Notes under the pieces: generated by a model
Seen by the model: the letters and a program-made list of their open reading frames with translations, nothing else
Told to the model about the DNA's origin: nothing
The model's database searches: none
From: Modestobacter sp. VKM Ac-2986
Lineage (GTDB): Bacteria > Actinomycetota > Actinomycetes > Mycobacteriales > Geodermatophilaceae
Assembly: GCF_026967795.1 (NCBI RefSeq)
Contig: NZ_JAPVBH010000003.1
Coordinates: 124,001-188,000 of the forward strand
Length of the DNA: 64,000 nucleotides
Direction of reading: 5' to 3'
Shown: piece by piece, positions 17,466 through 28,259 of the stretch
Numbering within the stretch: position 1 is the stretch's first letter
How the letters are laid out: each line of letters opens with the position of its first letter
Translations under genes and position numbers: made by a program

Positions 17466-17521
17466 GAAGGACCTCGGTGCTCCCCACCTCACGCTCCGCG
17501 CGAGGCGGGACCCTGCACCGA
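17466..17521 (+). repeat. Post-stop palindromic element, copy a
   Basis: It begins 2 nt after the DUF881 stop with GAAGGACC. Outer arms CCTCGGTGC and GCACCGAGG pair perfectly around a weaker inner palindrome. It belongs to a family also seen at 20188, 21312, 26251, 32282, 48199 and 60414. Confidence 0.7.
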
Positions 17522-17566
17522 GGCCGGACGACCGACTGCCACCCCTGACACCTGGAGACGCCGCAC

Positions 17567-17971
17567 ATGGCCACGCCCGACGATCGCCGTTACACCGACC
17601 AGCACGAGTGGGCGCTGGTCCAGGGCACCGGGGGTGCCGCGACGGTGGTCCGGGTCGGGATCACCGACCACGCCCAGGACGCCCTGGGCGACATCGTGTT
17701 CGTGCAGCTGCCCGCGGTCGGTGACGAGGTGGCGCCGGGAAACCCGATCGGTGAGGTCGAGTCGACCAAGTCCGTCTCCGACGTCTACTCCCCGGTGGCC
17801 GGGGTGGTCACCGCGGTCAACGACGCGCTCGCCGACGCCCCCGAGACGGTCAACAGCGACCCCTACGGCGCCGGCTGGCTGGTCGAGGTCGAGGTGTCCG
17901 GCGCGACCGGTGACCCGACCGCGGAGCTGCTGGACGCCGCCGCCTACCAGGCACTCGTCGACGCCACCTGA
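17567..17971 (+). CDS. gcvH: Glycine cleavage system H protein
   Basis: This 134-residue lipoyl carrier shuttles the aminomethyl group between the P, T and L proteins of glycine cleavage. The lipoyl-lysine motif is GEVESTKSVSDVYSPVAG with Lys at about residue 66, preceded by DALGDIVFVQLPAVGDEV. The length is standard. The start ATG 17567 begins ATPDDRRYTDQHEWA, the usual H-protein N-terminus. gcvP lies 3.5 kb downstream in the same conserved block (Rv1826 and Rv1832 in M. tuberculosis); no gcvT is in this window. Confidence 0.95.
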   Translation: MATPDDRRYTDQHEWALVQGTGGAATVVRVGITDHAQDALGDIVFVQLPAVGDEVAPGNPIGEVESTKSVSDVYSPVAGVVTAVNDALADAPETVNSDPYGAGWLVEVEVSGATGDPTAELLDAAAYQALVDAT

Positions 17972-18285
17972 TCTGCGCCGCGGGGCCCCGGGCGTGCTCC
18001 CCGGCGGCTCCGACGGCCAGTCGGGCACCCGCAGTCCCGGTGCGACCCCCGACGATCACTATCATCACCACGAGGGCCGGCCCGTGAGCGCAGCGGGACC
18101 CGCCGACCCTCACCCTGTACGTGTGGTCGACCCCCGGGTCGGCCAGCCAGAGACCCATGACCCCCGGCCCGACCGCGACCCCGCGGCGGCCGACCACGGC
18201 GGGCCACCCGGCCCGTCGTCCGCCGGCCGACCGCGGCCGTACCACCAGGCCCGCGGCGGTGCCGTCTGCACCGGAGGAGACCCAC
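17972..18285. other. 314-bp leader region between gcvH and garA-like gene
   Basis: No convincing gene. A TATCAT at 18059-18064 inside CACTATCATCACC could be a -10 box for the FHA gene. A GC-rich inverted stretch just after the gcvH stop may act as terminator. The rest has no clear structure. Confidence 0.4.
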
Positions 18286-18804
18286 GTGCTCTGCACTCGA
18301 TGTGGCCACCAGAACCCCGAGGGCAGCCGCTTCTGCGCCCAGTGCGGTTCGGCTCTGAGCCCCGAGCGGGTCGGCGAGTCGACCAGCATCATCCCCAAGG
18401 TCGGTGGCGAGGACTCCGGTGAGCAGGCCGAGGTGTCCGAGTCGACCGCCGACGCGCACGCCGGCGCCGTCGAGTCGCTGCCGCCGGGCTCGGCCCTGCT
18501 GGTGGTCAAGCGCGGCCCGAACGCCGGCAGCCGGTTCCTCCTCGACCAGGAGGTCACCACCGCCGGCCGGCACCCCGACAGCGACATCTTCCTCGACGAC
18601 GTCACCGTCAGCCGCCGGCACGTGGAGTTCCACCGCGAGGGCGGCGGCTTCACCGTGCACGACGTGGGCAGCCTCAACGGCACCTACGTCAACCGCGAGC
18701 CCGTCGACGTGGCCTCCCTCGCCGGGGGCGACGAGGTGCAGATCGGCAAGTTCCGCCTGGTGTACCTGACCGGGCCGCGGACGGGCGAGCCGGCCGGCTC
18801 GTGA
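18286..18804 (+). CDS. garA: FHA-domain regulator with N-terminal zinc ribbon (GarA/OdhI type)
   Basis: This 172-residue protein has a zinc ribbon at 3-25 (CTRCGHQNPEGSRFCAQCG) and an FHA domain at about 75-155 with the phosphothreonine-binding residues in AGRHPDSDIFLDDVTVSRRHVEF and VGSLNGTYVN. The FHA part is nearly the same as mycobacterial GarA (Rv1827), which inhibits 2-oxoglutarate dehydrogenase and activates glutamate synthesis until phosphorylated by PknB/PknG. The segment GESTSIIPKV (about 32-41) sits where GarA has its phosphorylated ETTS motif. The zinc ribbon is absent from mycobacterial GarA. GTG 18286 is chosen on GGAGGAG 6 nt upstream. Confidence 0.9.
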   Translation: MLCTRCGHQNPEGSRFCAQCGSALSPERVGESTSIIPKVGGEDSGEQAEVSESTADAHAGAVESLPPGSALLVVKRGPNAGSRFLLDQEVTTAGRHPDSDIFLDDVTVSRRHVEFHREGGGFTVHDVGSLNGTYVNREPVDVASLAGGDEVQIGKFRLVYLTGPRTGEPAGS

Positions 18805-18880
18805 CCGGGCGGGCGACGGCCGGGGCCGCGGGCACCGTGTCCCCGCCCACCGGGGCGCGCGACCAGACCGGGCCCGCGTC

Positions 18881-19585
18881 GTGACGTCGGTGCCCCAGCC
18901 CGGAGCCAGCGCGGACCGGGACACCGACACGACCCCGCGCTTCACCATCGGGGAGGTCCTCACCGCGCTGCGGGGGGACTTCCCCGACGTGACGATCAGC
19001 AAGATCCGGTACCTGGAGTCCGAGCAGCTGGTCCACCCGCAGCGGACGCCGTCGGGCTACCGGAAGTTCTCCCTGGCCGACGTGGCCCGGCTGCGGTACG
19101 TGCTGGCCGCCCAGCGCGACCAGTACCTGCCGCTGCGGGTCATCAAGGAGCAGCTCGACGCCCTGGACCGGGGCGTGGGCGACGCCGGCAGCGGTGCGGA
19201 CGACGTCCCCGCCGCCGAGCTGCTGCCGGCCGAGGAGTTCGCCCGGGCCGCCGGGCTGACCGCCGGCCAGCTGGCCGACTGCGTCGAGTTCGGGTTCGTC
19301 GCCACCGACGCCGAGGGCCGGCACCGTGGCGCCGAGCTGCCCGTGGCGCGGGCCGTGGCCGGGCTGGCGCGGCACGGCATCGAACCGCGGCACCTGCGCG
19401 TCCACCGCACCGCCGTGGAGCGGGAGGCCGCGCTGCTCGAGCAGGTCGTCACCCCGGCGCTGCGGGCCCGCTCGGAGGAGGGCAGGAACCGCGCCGCCGA
19501 ACAGCTGCAGGAACTGGCCCGGCTCTCGGCCCAGCTGCACTCGGCGCTGCTGGACGCGCGCCTGCGCAAGGTCCTCGGCGGTTGA
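18881..19585 (+). CDS. ftsR: MerR-family regulator (FtsR)
   Basis: This 234-residue protein has an N-terminal MerR winged helix (about 18-90: FTIGEVLTALRGDFPDVTISKIRYLESEQLVHPQRTPSGYRKFS). The gene next to garA in actinobacteria (Rv1828) is FtsR, an activator of ftsZ in Corynebacterium. The C-terminal half is helical with EEFARAAGLTAGQLADCVEFGFV, a second HTH-like segment, and ends in a coiled-coil dimerisation region. GTG 18881 lies 76 nt after garA. Confidence 0.87.
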   Translation: MTSVPQPGASADRDTDTTPRFTIGEVLTALRGDFPDVTISKIRYLESEQLVHPQRTPSGYRKFSLADVARLRYVLAAQRDQYLPLRVIKEQLDALDRGVGDAGSGADDVPAAELLPAEEFARAAGLTAGQLADCVEFGFVATDAEGRHRGAELPVARAVAGLARHGIEPRHLRVHRTAVEREAALLEQVVTPALRARSEEGRNRAAEQLQELARLSAQLHSALLDARLRKVLGG

Positions 19586-19704
19586 GCGCTGGCGTACCGT
19601 TGCGCCGGTAGGGACAGCCGCGGACATCGAGCCCGGCGTCCGGCGTCGGATCGCTGCCCAGCGGGGCAGGACCGGCGGGGGAGGTCAGCGGAGGGGAGCC
19701 AGAC

Positions 19705-20184
19705 GTGCAGGAGCTCAGAGTCGTCGGCGTCCGGGTGGAGCTGCCGGGCAACCAGCCCATCCTCCTGCTGAAGGAGACCCAGGGGGAGCGCTACCTCCCG
19801 ATCTGGATCGGCGCGGTCGAGGCCGCCGCCATCGCCTACGAGCAGCAGGGCGTCCGGCCGGCGCGCCCGATGACCCACGACCTGCTCCGTGAGGTGGTGA
19901 CCACCCTGGGCGCGAGCCTGGAGGCGGTCCACATCACCGAGATGCGGGACGGGATCTACATCGCCGAGCTGCGCTTCGACGACGAGCGCACCGTCAGCGC
20001 CCGCCCCTCGGACGCCGTCGCCCTCGCCGTGCGCACCGGCGCCCCGATCTACGGCGCCGAGTCCCTGCTCGACGAGGTGGGGATCGAGATCCCCGACGAG
20101 CAGGAGGACGAGGTGGAGAAGTTCCGCGAGTTCCTCGACAACATCAGCCCGGAGGACTTCGAGGCCGGCTCCGGCCCCGCCTGA
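19705..20184 (+). CDS. Bifunctional nuclease family protein (DUF151)
   Basis: This 159-residue protein carries the BFN/DUF151 core: VVGVRVELPGNQPILLLKETQGERYLPIWIGAVEAAAIAYEQQG, RPMTHDLLREVVTTLGASLEAVHITEMRDGIYIAELRF and SARPSDAVALAVRTGAPIYGAESLLDEVG. It corresponds to Rv1829. Plant relatives have DNase and RNase activity; the bacterial role is not settled. GTG 19705 follows GGAGGGGAG. Its stop is followed within 4 nt by an expanded palindromic repeat array. Confidence 0.92.
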   Translation: MQELRVVGVRVELPGNQPILLLKETQGERYLPIWIGAVEAAAIAYEQQGVRPARPMTHDLLREVVTTLGASLEAVHITEMRDGIYIAELRFDDERTVSARPSDAVALAVRTGAPIYGAESLLDEVGIEIPDEQEDEVEKFREFLDNISPEDFEAGSGPA

Positions 20185-20187
20185 GGA

Positions 20188-20385
20188 AGGACCCCCACCA
20201 CTCGCACTCTCGTGGTGGGCTCTGGGGCGGGGCCTGACCGCCGCCCCACCGCTCGCACGCTGGTGGAGGCGGCGGGTCTGACCGCCGCCCTCCACCACGC
20301 ACACGCTCGTGGCGGGCTCTGCGGCGGAGCCTGACGGCTGCCCTCCCGCGCTGGCTCGCGGTCAGCGCCCCCGACGGGGCCGGTG
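20188..20385 (+). repeat. Tandem array of post-stop palindromic units (copy b)
   Basis: Four imperfect units of about 45-55 bp, each of the type CCCCACCACTCGCAC...CGTGGTGGGCTCTGG...GCCTGACCGCCG. Each has a small hairpin (CCACCAC/GTGGTGG-like) and a GCTCG core. It starts directly after the nuclease stop with GGAAGGACCCCC like the single-copy elements. The remaining 350 bp to the merR gene hold no gene. Confidence 0.7.
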
Positions 20386-20540
20386 CGGCGGGTGGGACGA
20401 GGCCCGGAGTGGCCCCTGGAGGGGGCCCGGTGGGGGCTGGGCCCGCCCGGGGGCCGTGGGACGGGTGCCCGGGAGTCCCCCCGAAGGGGGTGAGTGGGCC
20501 GACACGCCACTCCCTCGGTTGACCGGTCCCCGGGCCCGGC

Positions 20541-20546
20541 CTACGG
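20541..20546 (+). promoter_or_regulatory. Candidate -10 box for the merR gene
   Basis: TACGGT, about 190 nt before GTG 20736, in the intergenic stretch after the repeat array. It fits the local TANNNT consensus. Confidence 0.3.
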
Positions 20547-20735
20547 TCAGCGAATCACGTGCGTGGAACTCGACGAGCACCGTCGCGTGACCTCCCCGGC
20601 GCGAGCCGGGGACGGCCCAGGCGACAGTGCTGGGTGCGAGACCCTCGTCCCGGTCCTCCCGGGCCGCCGCGCGAGCGAGGACGAGAGCACAGCAGGGCCG
20701 CGCACGCGGCCGACGAGCGCCAGCGAGGAGTGCCC

Positions 20736-21311
20736 GTGAGCGACCACCACGACGGTTCGCAGGGTCAGCTGTTCAGCGACGCAGCGGTGGGTGCCCCCTC
20801 CTACGACGACATGGACACCGACGTCGTCGGCTACCGCGGCCCGACCGCCTGCTCGGCGGCCGGCATCACCTACCGCCAGCTGGACTACTGGGCCCGCACC
20901 GGCCTGGTCGCCCCCTCGGTGCGCACCGCCACCGGCTCGGGCACCCAGCGGCTGTACTCCTTCCGCGACATCCTCGTGCTCAAGGTCGTCAAGCGGCTGC
21001 TGGACACCGGCGTCTCCCTGCAGAACATCCGCAAGGCCGTCGACCACCTGCGCACCCGCGGGGTCAAGGAGCTCTCCCACATCACGCTGCTGTCCGACGG
21101 CGCCACGGTGTACGAGTGCACCTCCGCCGAGGAGGTCGTCGACCTGCTCGCCGGCGGGCAGGGCGTCTTCGGCATCGCCGTCTCCGGGGCGCTGCGCGAG
21201 CTGTCCGGGGAGCTCGCCGAGCTGCCCGCCGAGCGGCTCGACGGCAGCGGCCCGGTCAACGCCGACGACGAGCTCTCCGCCCGCCGACGCCGCCGCGCCG
21301 CCTCCGCCTGA
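20736..21311 (+). CDS. MerR-family regulator (Rv1830-like)
   Basis: This 191-residue protein has a MerR winged helix at about 30-105 (YRGPTACSAAGITYRQLDYWARTGLVAPSVRTATGSGTQRLYSFRDILVLKVVKRLLD), an ISLQNIRKAV-type helix and a C-terminal region without metal-binding cysteines. It is the second MerR protein of the conserved garA block. The GTG at 20736 follows GAGGAG 5 nt upstream. It lies 182 nt before gcvP, which has its own leaderless promoter. Confidence 0.88.
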   Translation: MSDHHDGSQGQLFSDAAVGAPSYDDMDTDVVGYRGPTACSAAGITYRQLDYWARTGLVAPSVRTATGSGTQRLYSFRDILVLKVVKRLLDTGVSLQNIRKAVDHLRTRGVKELSHITLLSDGATVYECTSAEEVVDLLAGGQGVFGIAVSGALRELSGELAELPAERLDGSGPVNADDELSARRRRRAASA

Positions 21312-21375
21312 CGCAGGACCTCCCGCCCGAGCTCGTGAGGGGTGCGGAGGGCGACGCCCCCGGCTCGTGCGAAGG
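21312..21375 (+). repeat. Post-stop palindromic element, copy c (degenerate)
   Basis: It begins directly after the merR stop with CGCAGGACCTCCCGCCC, followed by GAGCTCGTGAGGGGTGCGGAGGG. It shares the GGACC start and GAGCTCG core of the family, but the arms are weaker. Confidence 0.5.
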
Positions 21376-21480
21376 GCTCGTGGACCTCAGCGGCCGCGGG
21401 TGATGGGACCGATCCCATCGCCGTCCTGTGCCCCACCTCACGACCCCGTCGGGCCCTCCGGCGGGGTCGTTGCGCGCTGG

Positions 21481-21486
21481 TAGCGT
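21481..21486 (+). promoter_or_regulatory. Leaderless -10 box for gcvP
   Basis: TAGCGT, then 7 nt (CGGGCCA), then ATG 21494. Confidence 0.6.
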
Positions 21487-21493
21487 CGGGCCA

Positions 21494-24523
<3,030 letters not shown>

Positions 24524-24538
24524 GGGAGGCCCCCCCGG

Positions 24539-24564
24539 GGGGCGGGAGTGGGCGCTCCCGCCCC
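24539..24564. terminator. Palindromic terminator, copy 1
   Basis: Arms GGGGCGGGA / TCCCGCCCC with an 8-nt loop, 15 nt after gcvP. Sequence and surroundings closely match the palindrome at 25720-25745. Confidence 0.7.
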
Positions 24565-24571
24565 TGGGGAG

Positions 24572-24667
24572 TCAGGCGGCCCGGGGACGCGGGGTCCTGG
24601 TGCGTGCGCATGCGGTGACCCGCTCGCCGGCGACGTCGAGGACGGCGACCCGGTGGACGTGGTGCCC
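24572..24667 (-). pseudogene. 3' remnant of an NTF2/SnoaL-like gene
   Basis: Minus-strand translation reads HVHRVAVLDVAGERVTACART and runs to a stop at 24572. It aligns with the end of the intact gene at 25755-26135 (LTYSGVTVIDVDGEQVTGVRT), and both are followed by nearly the same palindrome. The rest of this copy is unrecognisable or out of frame, so it appears to be a decayed duplicate. Confidence 0.45.
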
Positions 24668-24763
24668 GACACCGGCCGGGTGGCGCCCAGCCGCTGGCGC
24701 GTCGCGCACACGGCGCGCCGACGGGGCTCGACGCCGCGGCTGCGGTGGGTGGAACATCCCTGC

Positions 24764-25621
24764 ATGAGGACGTCGGTGCGGGGGTCGGTCTCGGGCGGGG
24801 TCGTGGCGGCGGGAGCGGCGGTGCTGCTGACCGCCTGCGGTGGTCAACCGGTGGGCGGGGCGGCCGGCCCGGTCCAGGTCAGCGAGGCCGCGGCCACCGG
24901 GACCGCGAGCCCGGCGACCGCGAGCGCGAGCCCGGCCACCGGGACCGCGGACGACCTCGCCGCCGGGCTGCTGCCGGCGTCGGCGTTCGGCCCGGACGCC
25001 GAGGTCGTCGCGCTCCCCGAGGACGCGCCGGGCTGGTGGTCCGGGCACGACGGCTGGGACCACGAGGGCTGGGACGGCCACGGCTGGGGCCACGGCGGTC
25101 GGGGTCACGGTGGCTGGGGTGAGGGCGGCTGGTGGGGCCACGGCGACGGAGCCGAGGACCTCCCGGAGGGGACGGGAGTCGAGCCGGCCGCGTGCGCCGA
25201 CGTGCTGTCCGCCCTCCCGGAGCTCCCTGACGAGGAGCCGGAGGTGGCCGGTCAGGTCGCCACGACCGACCAGCTGCGCACGTTCCAGGTCCTCGCCGAC
25301 GGGCCGGCGCTGGAGGGCCTGCAGCTGCCGGTCGACCAGCTGCTGGAGAACTGCGCGCAGGTGACCGTGACCGGTCCCTGGGGGATGACGGCGACCTTCT
25401 CCGTCACCGAGCTCGACGCCGCGGACCGCGGGGCGGCGACCACCGCGCTGTCGGTCGCGGTGACCTCCCCGGCCGGCTCGCGCTCGGGTCTGGTGGGCGT
25501 GGTCACCCAGGGCTCGCGCGCGATGGTGCTGGCGCAGACCAGCGAGGACGGCGCCGAGCCGGACGCGGGTGCGTTCACGGCGCTGCTGGACCAGGCCGCG
25601 GACGCCGCGTCCTTCGACTGA
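24764..25621 (+). CDS. Lipoprotein with Gly/His/Trp-rich segment
   Basis: This 285-residue protein has a lipoprotein signal with lipobox LLTAC (Cys at about residue 25) after a hydrophobic stretch SGGVVAAGAAVLLTAC. A Thr/Ala/Ser-rich linker follows, then about 40 residues of GHDGWDHEGWDGHGWGHGG type (about 88-130), and a C-terminal domain (about 140-285) with two cysteines (ACADVL, LENCAQVTV) resembling small actinobacterial sensor-like lipoproteins. ATG 24764 gives the clean signal. The His/Trp stretch might bind metal; no function is known. It is monocistronic, between two copies of the same palindrome. Confidence 0.75.
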   Translation: MRTSVRGSVSGGVVAAGAAVLLTACGGQPVGGAAGPVQVSEAAATGTASPATASASPATGTADDLAAGLLPASAFGPDAEVVALPEDAPGWWSGHDGWDHEGWDGHGWGHGGRGHGGWGEGGWWGHGDGAEDLPEGTGVEPAACADVLSALPELPDEEPEVAGQVATTDQLRTFQVLADGPALEGLQLPVDQLLENCAQVTVTGPWGMTATFSVTELDAADRGAATTALSVAVTSPAGSRSGLVGVVTQGSRAMVLAQTSEDGAEPDAGAFTALLDQAADAASFD

Positions 25622-25719
25622 CCCCGGCAGCCGCCCCGACGACGGCCCGGCACCCACCTGCCGCACAGGACGGCCGGCCCGCTCGAGCCCTGCTCCTGCT
25701 CGGGCCCGGGCCCCTGAGG

Positions 25720-25745
25720 GGGGCGGAAGTGGCCACTTCCGCCCC
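25720..25745. terminator. Palindromic terminator, copy 2
   Basis: Perfect 26-bp palindrome with half-site GGGGCGGAAGTGG and its complement, between the converging lipoprotein and NTF2-like genes. Confidence 0.75.
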
Positions 25746-25754
25746 TCTCGGGCG

Positions 25755-26135
25755 TCAGGCGGGGGTGGGGCGGATGAAGGCGGCCGAGTCGTAGTAGGTG
25801 CGCACGCCGGTGACCTGCTCGCCGTCCACGTCGATGACGGTCACGCCGCTGTAGGTCAGCTCGGCGCCGTCGGTGAGGGTGCTGCGCGAGACCCACTCCA
25901 GCGACGAGCCGCTCTCCCCGTCGAGGGTGGAGGTGAACTCGGTGGTGATGGAGCCGAACACCGAGCGGTAGTCGTCCCAGAAGACACGGGCGCCGTCGGG
26001 CCCGGTCTCCTCCTGGTGCCGGTCCAGCTTGCGCAGGACCGCGCCGGGGGCGGTGAGCTCCACCATGGGGCCGGTGTCGGCGTGCTCGTCGAGGTGGTGC
26101 AGGGCGGCCATGAAACGGTCGCTGACAGCGCTCAT
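25755..26135 (-). CDS. NTF2/SnoaL-like protein
   Basis: This 126-residue single-domain protein has the NTF2-like order: SDRFMAALHHLDEHADTGPMVELTAPGAVL, DGARVFWDDYRSVF, a central strand ITTEFTSTLDGESGSSLEWVSRS and final ELTYSGVTVIDVDGEQVTGVRTYYDSAAF. It probably binds a small hydrophobic ligand; function is unknown. ATG 26135 is set by GGAGGAG 6 nt upstream. A decayed second copy of its 3' end lies at 24572. Confidence 0.82.
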   Translation of the reverse strand: MSAVSDRFMAALHHLDEHADTGPMVELTAPGAVLRKLDRHQEETGPDGARVFWDDYRSVFGSITTEFTSTLDGESGSSLEWVSRSTLTDGAELTYSGVTVIDVDGEQVTGVRTYYDSAAFIRPTPA

Positions 26136-26250
26136 CGGTTCTCCTCCAGGTGTCGGACCCTCTGCCCGTTGCCGGTGGCCTACCCGGTCGCGCGGCATCG
26201 ACCCACCCATCGCGCACCGGCCCCTTCGCCGGGCCCCGCCGCGAGACGGA

Positions 26251-26318
26251 GGACCCCGTCCTCCTCACCCCTCGCGAGCTCGGGGCGAGCCTCGGGACGG
26301 GGCCGGGCGACGGGGTCC
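26251..26318 (-). repeat. Post-stop palindromic element, copy h
   Basis: It follows the coaA stop by 2 nt on the minus strand (GAGGACCCCGTC). Outer arms GGACCCCGTC / GACGGGGTCC are perfect, with an inner GAGGCTCG / GAGCTCG palindrome. Confidence 0.7.
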
Positions 26319-26320
26319 TC

Positions 26321-27283
26321 TCAGAGCTTGCGGAGCAGGACCCGACGCACGGAGTGGTCGGCGGACTTCTGCAGCACCAGCTTGGCCCGGGAGCGGGTCG
26401 GGGCGATGTTGCGGCGCAGGTTGGGCTCGTTGACGCCCCGCCAGATGCCCCGGGCGGTGGTGGTCGCCTCCTCGTCGGTGAGGTCGGCGAAGCGGTGGAA
26501 GTAGGCGCTGGTGTCCTGGAAGGCGGTGCGCCGCAGGGCCAGGAAGCGCTCGACGTACCAGCGGGAGATGTCGGCCTCGGTGGCGTCGACGTAGACGGAG
26601 AAGTCGAAGAAGTCCGACAGGAACACCTCCGGCACCCGTCCGTCGGCGCTGCCCCCGGCCTGCAGGACGTTGAGCCCCTCCAGCACGAGCACGTCGGGGC
26701 GGTCGACCACCTGCCGCTGCCCGGGCAGGACGTCGTAGGATTGGTGGGAGTACAGCGGGGCGCTGACCTCGGGCTTGCCGGACTTCACGTCGGCCAGGAA
26801 GCGCAGCAGGGCGCGGCGGTCGTAGCTCTCCGGGAAGCCCTTGCGCTCCAGCAGCCCACGGGACTCCAGTTCGGCGTTGGGCAGCAGGAACCCGTCGGTG
26901 GTGACCAGGTCGACCCGCGGGGTGTCGGGGGCGGCGGCCAGCAGCGCCTGCAGCAGCCGGGACGTGGTGCTCTTGCCGACCGCGACGCTGCCGGCCACCC
27001 CGATCACGAACGGCACCTTCTCGGTGCGGGCGCCCAGGAAGCGGGTCTGCTCGGCCCACAGCCGCCGGCTGGCGGTGACGTGCAGGTGCAGCAGCCGGGC
27101 CAGCGGCAGGTAGACCGTGGCCACCTCGTCGAGGTCGATGCGGTCCCCGAAGCTGGCCATCGCCCGGACGTCGGCGTTGCTCAGTGGCAGCTCGCCCCCC
27201 GCGGCCAGGGCCCGCCAGGACTCACGGTCGAACGCGGTGAAGGGCGAGACCTGCGCTCGCGTTCCGGCCGTCACGGCGTTCAT
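26321..27283 (-). CDS. coaA: Type I pantothenate kinase
   Basis: This 320-residue enzyme phosphorylates pantothenate with ATP, the first step of CoA synthesis. Signatures are P-loop [17 protein letters not shown] (about 100), [72 protein letters not shown] and the C-terminal [20 protein letters not shown]. The length is that of E. coli CoaA. It starts at ATG 27283 and diverges from a leaderless GNAT gene 92 bp away. Confidence 0.96.
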   Translation of the reverse strand: MNAVTAGTRAQVSPFTAFDRESWRALAAGGELPLSNADVRAMASFGDRIDLDEVATVYLPLARLLHLHVTASRRLWAEQTRFLGARTEKVPFVIGVAGSVAVGKSTTSRLLQALLAAAPDTPRVDLVTTDGFLLPNAELESRGLLERKGFPESYDRRALLRFLADVKSGKPEVSAPLYSHQSYDVLPGQRQVVDRPDVLVLEGLNVLQAGGSADGRVPEVFLSDFFDFSVYVDATEADISRWYVERFLALRRTAFQDTSAYFHRFADLTDEEATTTARGIWRGVNEPNLRRNIAPTRSRAKLVLQKSADHSVRRVLLRKL

Positions 27284-27362
27284 GGTGCCGTCTGCCCGCG
27301 CGGGCCCCCCCGACCGGGTGGTCCCGGGGCGGCTGAGGGCCCGCCCGGGGAGCCGGGGCGTC

Positions 27363-27368
27363 TAGGGT
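27363..27368 (+). promoter_or_regulatory. Leaderless -10 box for the GNAT gene
   Basis: TAGGGT, 7 nt (CCAGGGC), then GTG 27376. Confidence 0.6.
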
Positions 27369-27375
27369 CCAGGGC

Positions 27376-28215
27376 GTGTCGTCGCCCGGGCTGCTCGACC
27401 GGATCGAGCGTTACTCCGCTCTCGCACCGCTGGCGGAGGCCCAGGTGCACCGCATCGGTGCCCTCCAGGTCCCGATCGGCCCGCAGGAGTGGCCCTTCCC
27501 GGCCCGCCCGCTGCCCGGCCGCGAGGCCGACGTCACCCTGGCCGACGTGCAGGCCGCGGTCGCGATGCAGGAGGCCGCCGGGCTGCCGGCGTCCCTGGAG
27601 TGGCTGGGCGACCGCTGCCGCGGGCTGGCCGGCGTCGCCCGCTCGGCGGGGCTGGTCGTCGACGAGCTCCCGCTGCTGGTGGCCGACGACCCGCTGACGG
27701 TGCTGCTGCCCACCGGCGTCCGGCTCTACCTCGTCGGCGCCGACGACCCGAGGCTGGGGCTGTACCAGCGGCTGACCGCCCTCGCCTTCGCCCAGCCCCG
27801 CCCGGTCGCCGTCCCGGCCGGCGCGCCGTCGCCGTCCGGGGTGCCCGACGTGGCCGTGGACGACCCGGGACCCGAGCACGTGCCGGCGACGGAGGTGCTG
27901 CGCGAGCGGGTGGCCTCGGGCCGCACGGTGATGATGGTGGCCGTCGAGGACGGCCAGCCGGTCGCCATCGGCTCCCACCAGCCCGTCGACGTCGACGGCA
28001 CCGAGATCAGCGAGGTCGTCGGGGTGGCCACCCTGCCCCGCTTCCGCGGCCGCGGCCTGGGCGCGGGGCTCACCTCGGCGCTGGTCGAGCACGCCCGGCA
28101 GACCGCGGACCTGGTGTTCCTCTCCGCCGGGGACGACGACGTCGCCCGGGTGTACGAGCGCGCCGGCTTCGCCCGGGTCGCCACCAGCTGTACCGCCGAG
28201 CGCCCGGCCGGCTGA
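27376..28215 (+). CDS. GNAT family N-acetyltransferase
   Basis: This 279-residue protein has the GNAT domain in its C-terminal half (about 160-275): MMVAVEDGQPVAIGSHQPVDV, then the acetyl-CoA motif VVGVATLPRFRGRGLGAGLTSALVEHA and a final VFLSAGDDDVARVYERAGFARVATS. The N-terminal half (1-150) is a second, weakly conserved alpha/beta region. GTG 27376 is supported by the leaderless promoter. Substrate is unknown. It diverges from coaA. Confidence 0.85.
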   Translation: MSSPGLLDRIERYSALAPLAEAQVHRIGALQVPIGPQEWPFPARPLPGREADVTLADVQAAVAMQEAAGLPASLEWLGDRCRGLAGVARSAGLVVDELPLLVADDPLTVLLPTGVRLYLVGADDPRLGLYQRLTALAFAQPRPVAVPAGAPSPSGVPDVAVDDPGPEHVPATEVLRERVASGRTVMMVAVEDGQPVAIGSHQPVDVDGTEISEVVGVATLPRFRGRGLGAGLTSALVEHARQTADLVFLSAGDDDVARVYERAGFARVATSCTAERPAG

Positions 28216-28220
28216 GCGAC

Positions 28221-28252
28221 CCGGCGGGGGAGGGGAGCCCCACCCCCGCCGG
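28221..28252. terminator. Bidirectional hairpin
   Basis: CCGGCGGGGGAGGGG and CCCCACCCCCGCCGG pair with one mismatch, between the converging GNAT and YbhB-like genes. Confidence 0.6.
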
Positions 28253-28259
28253 CGCGGGG

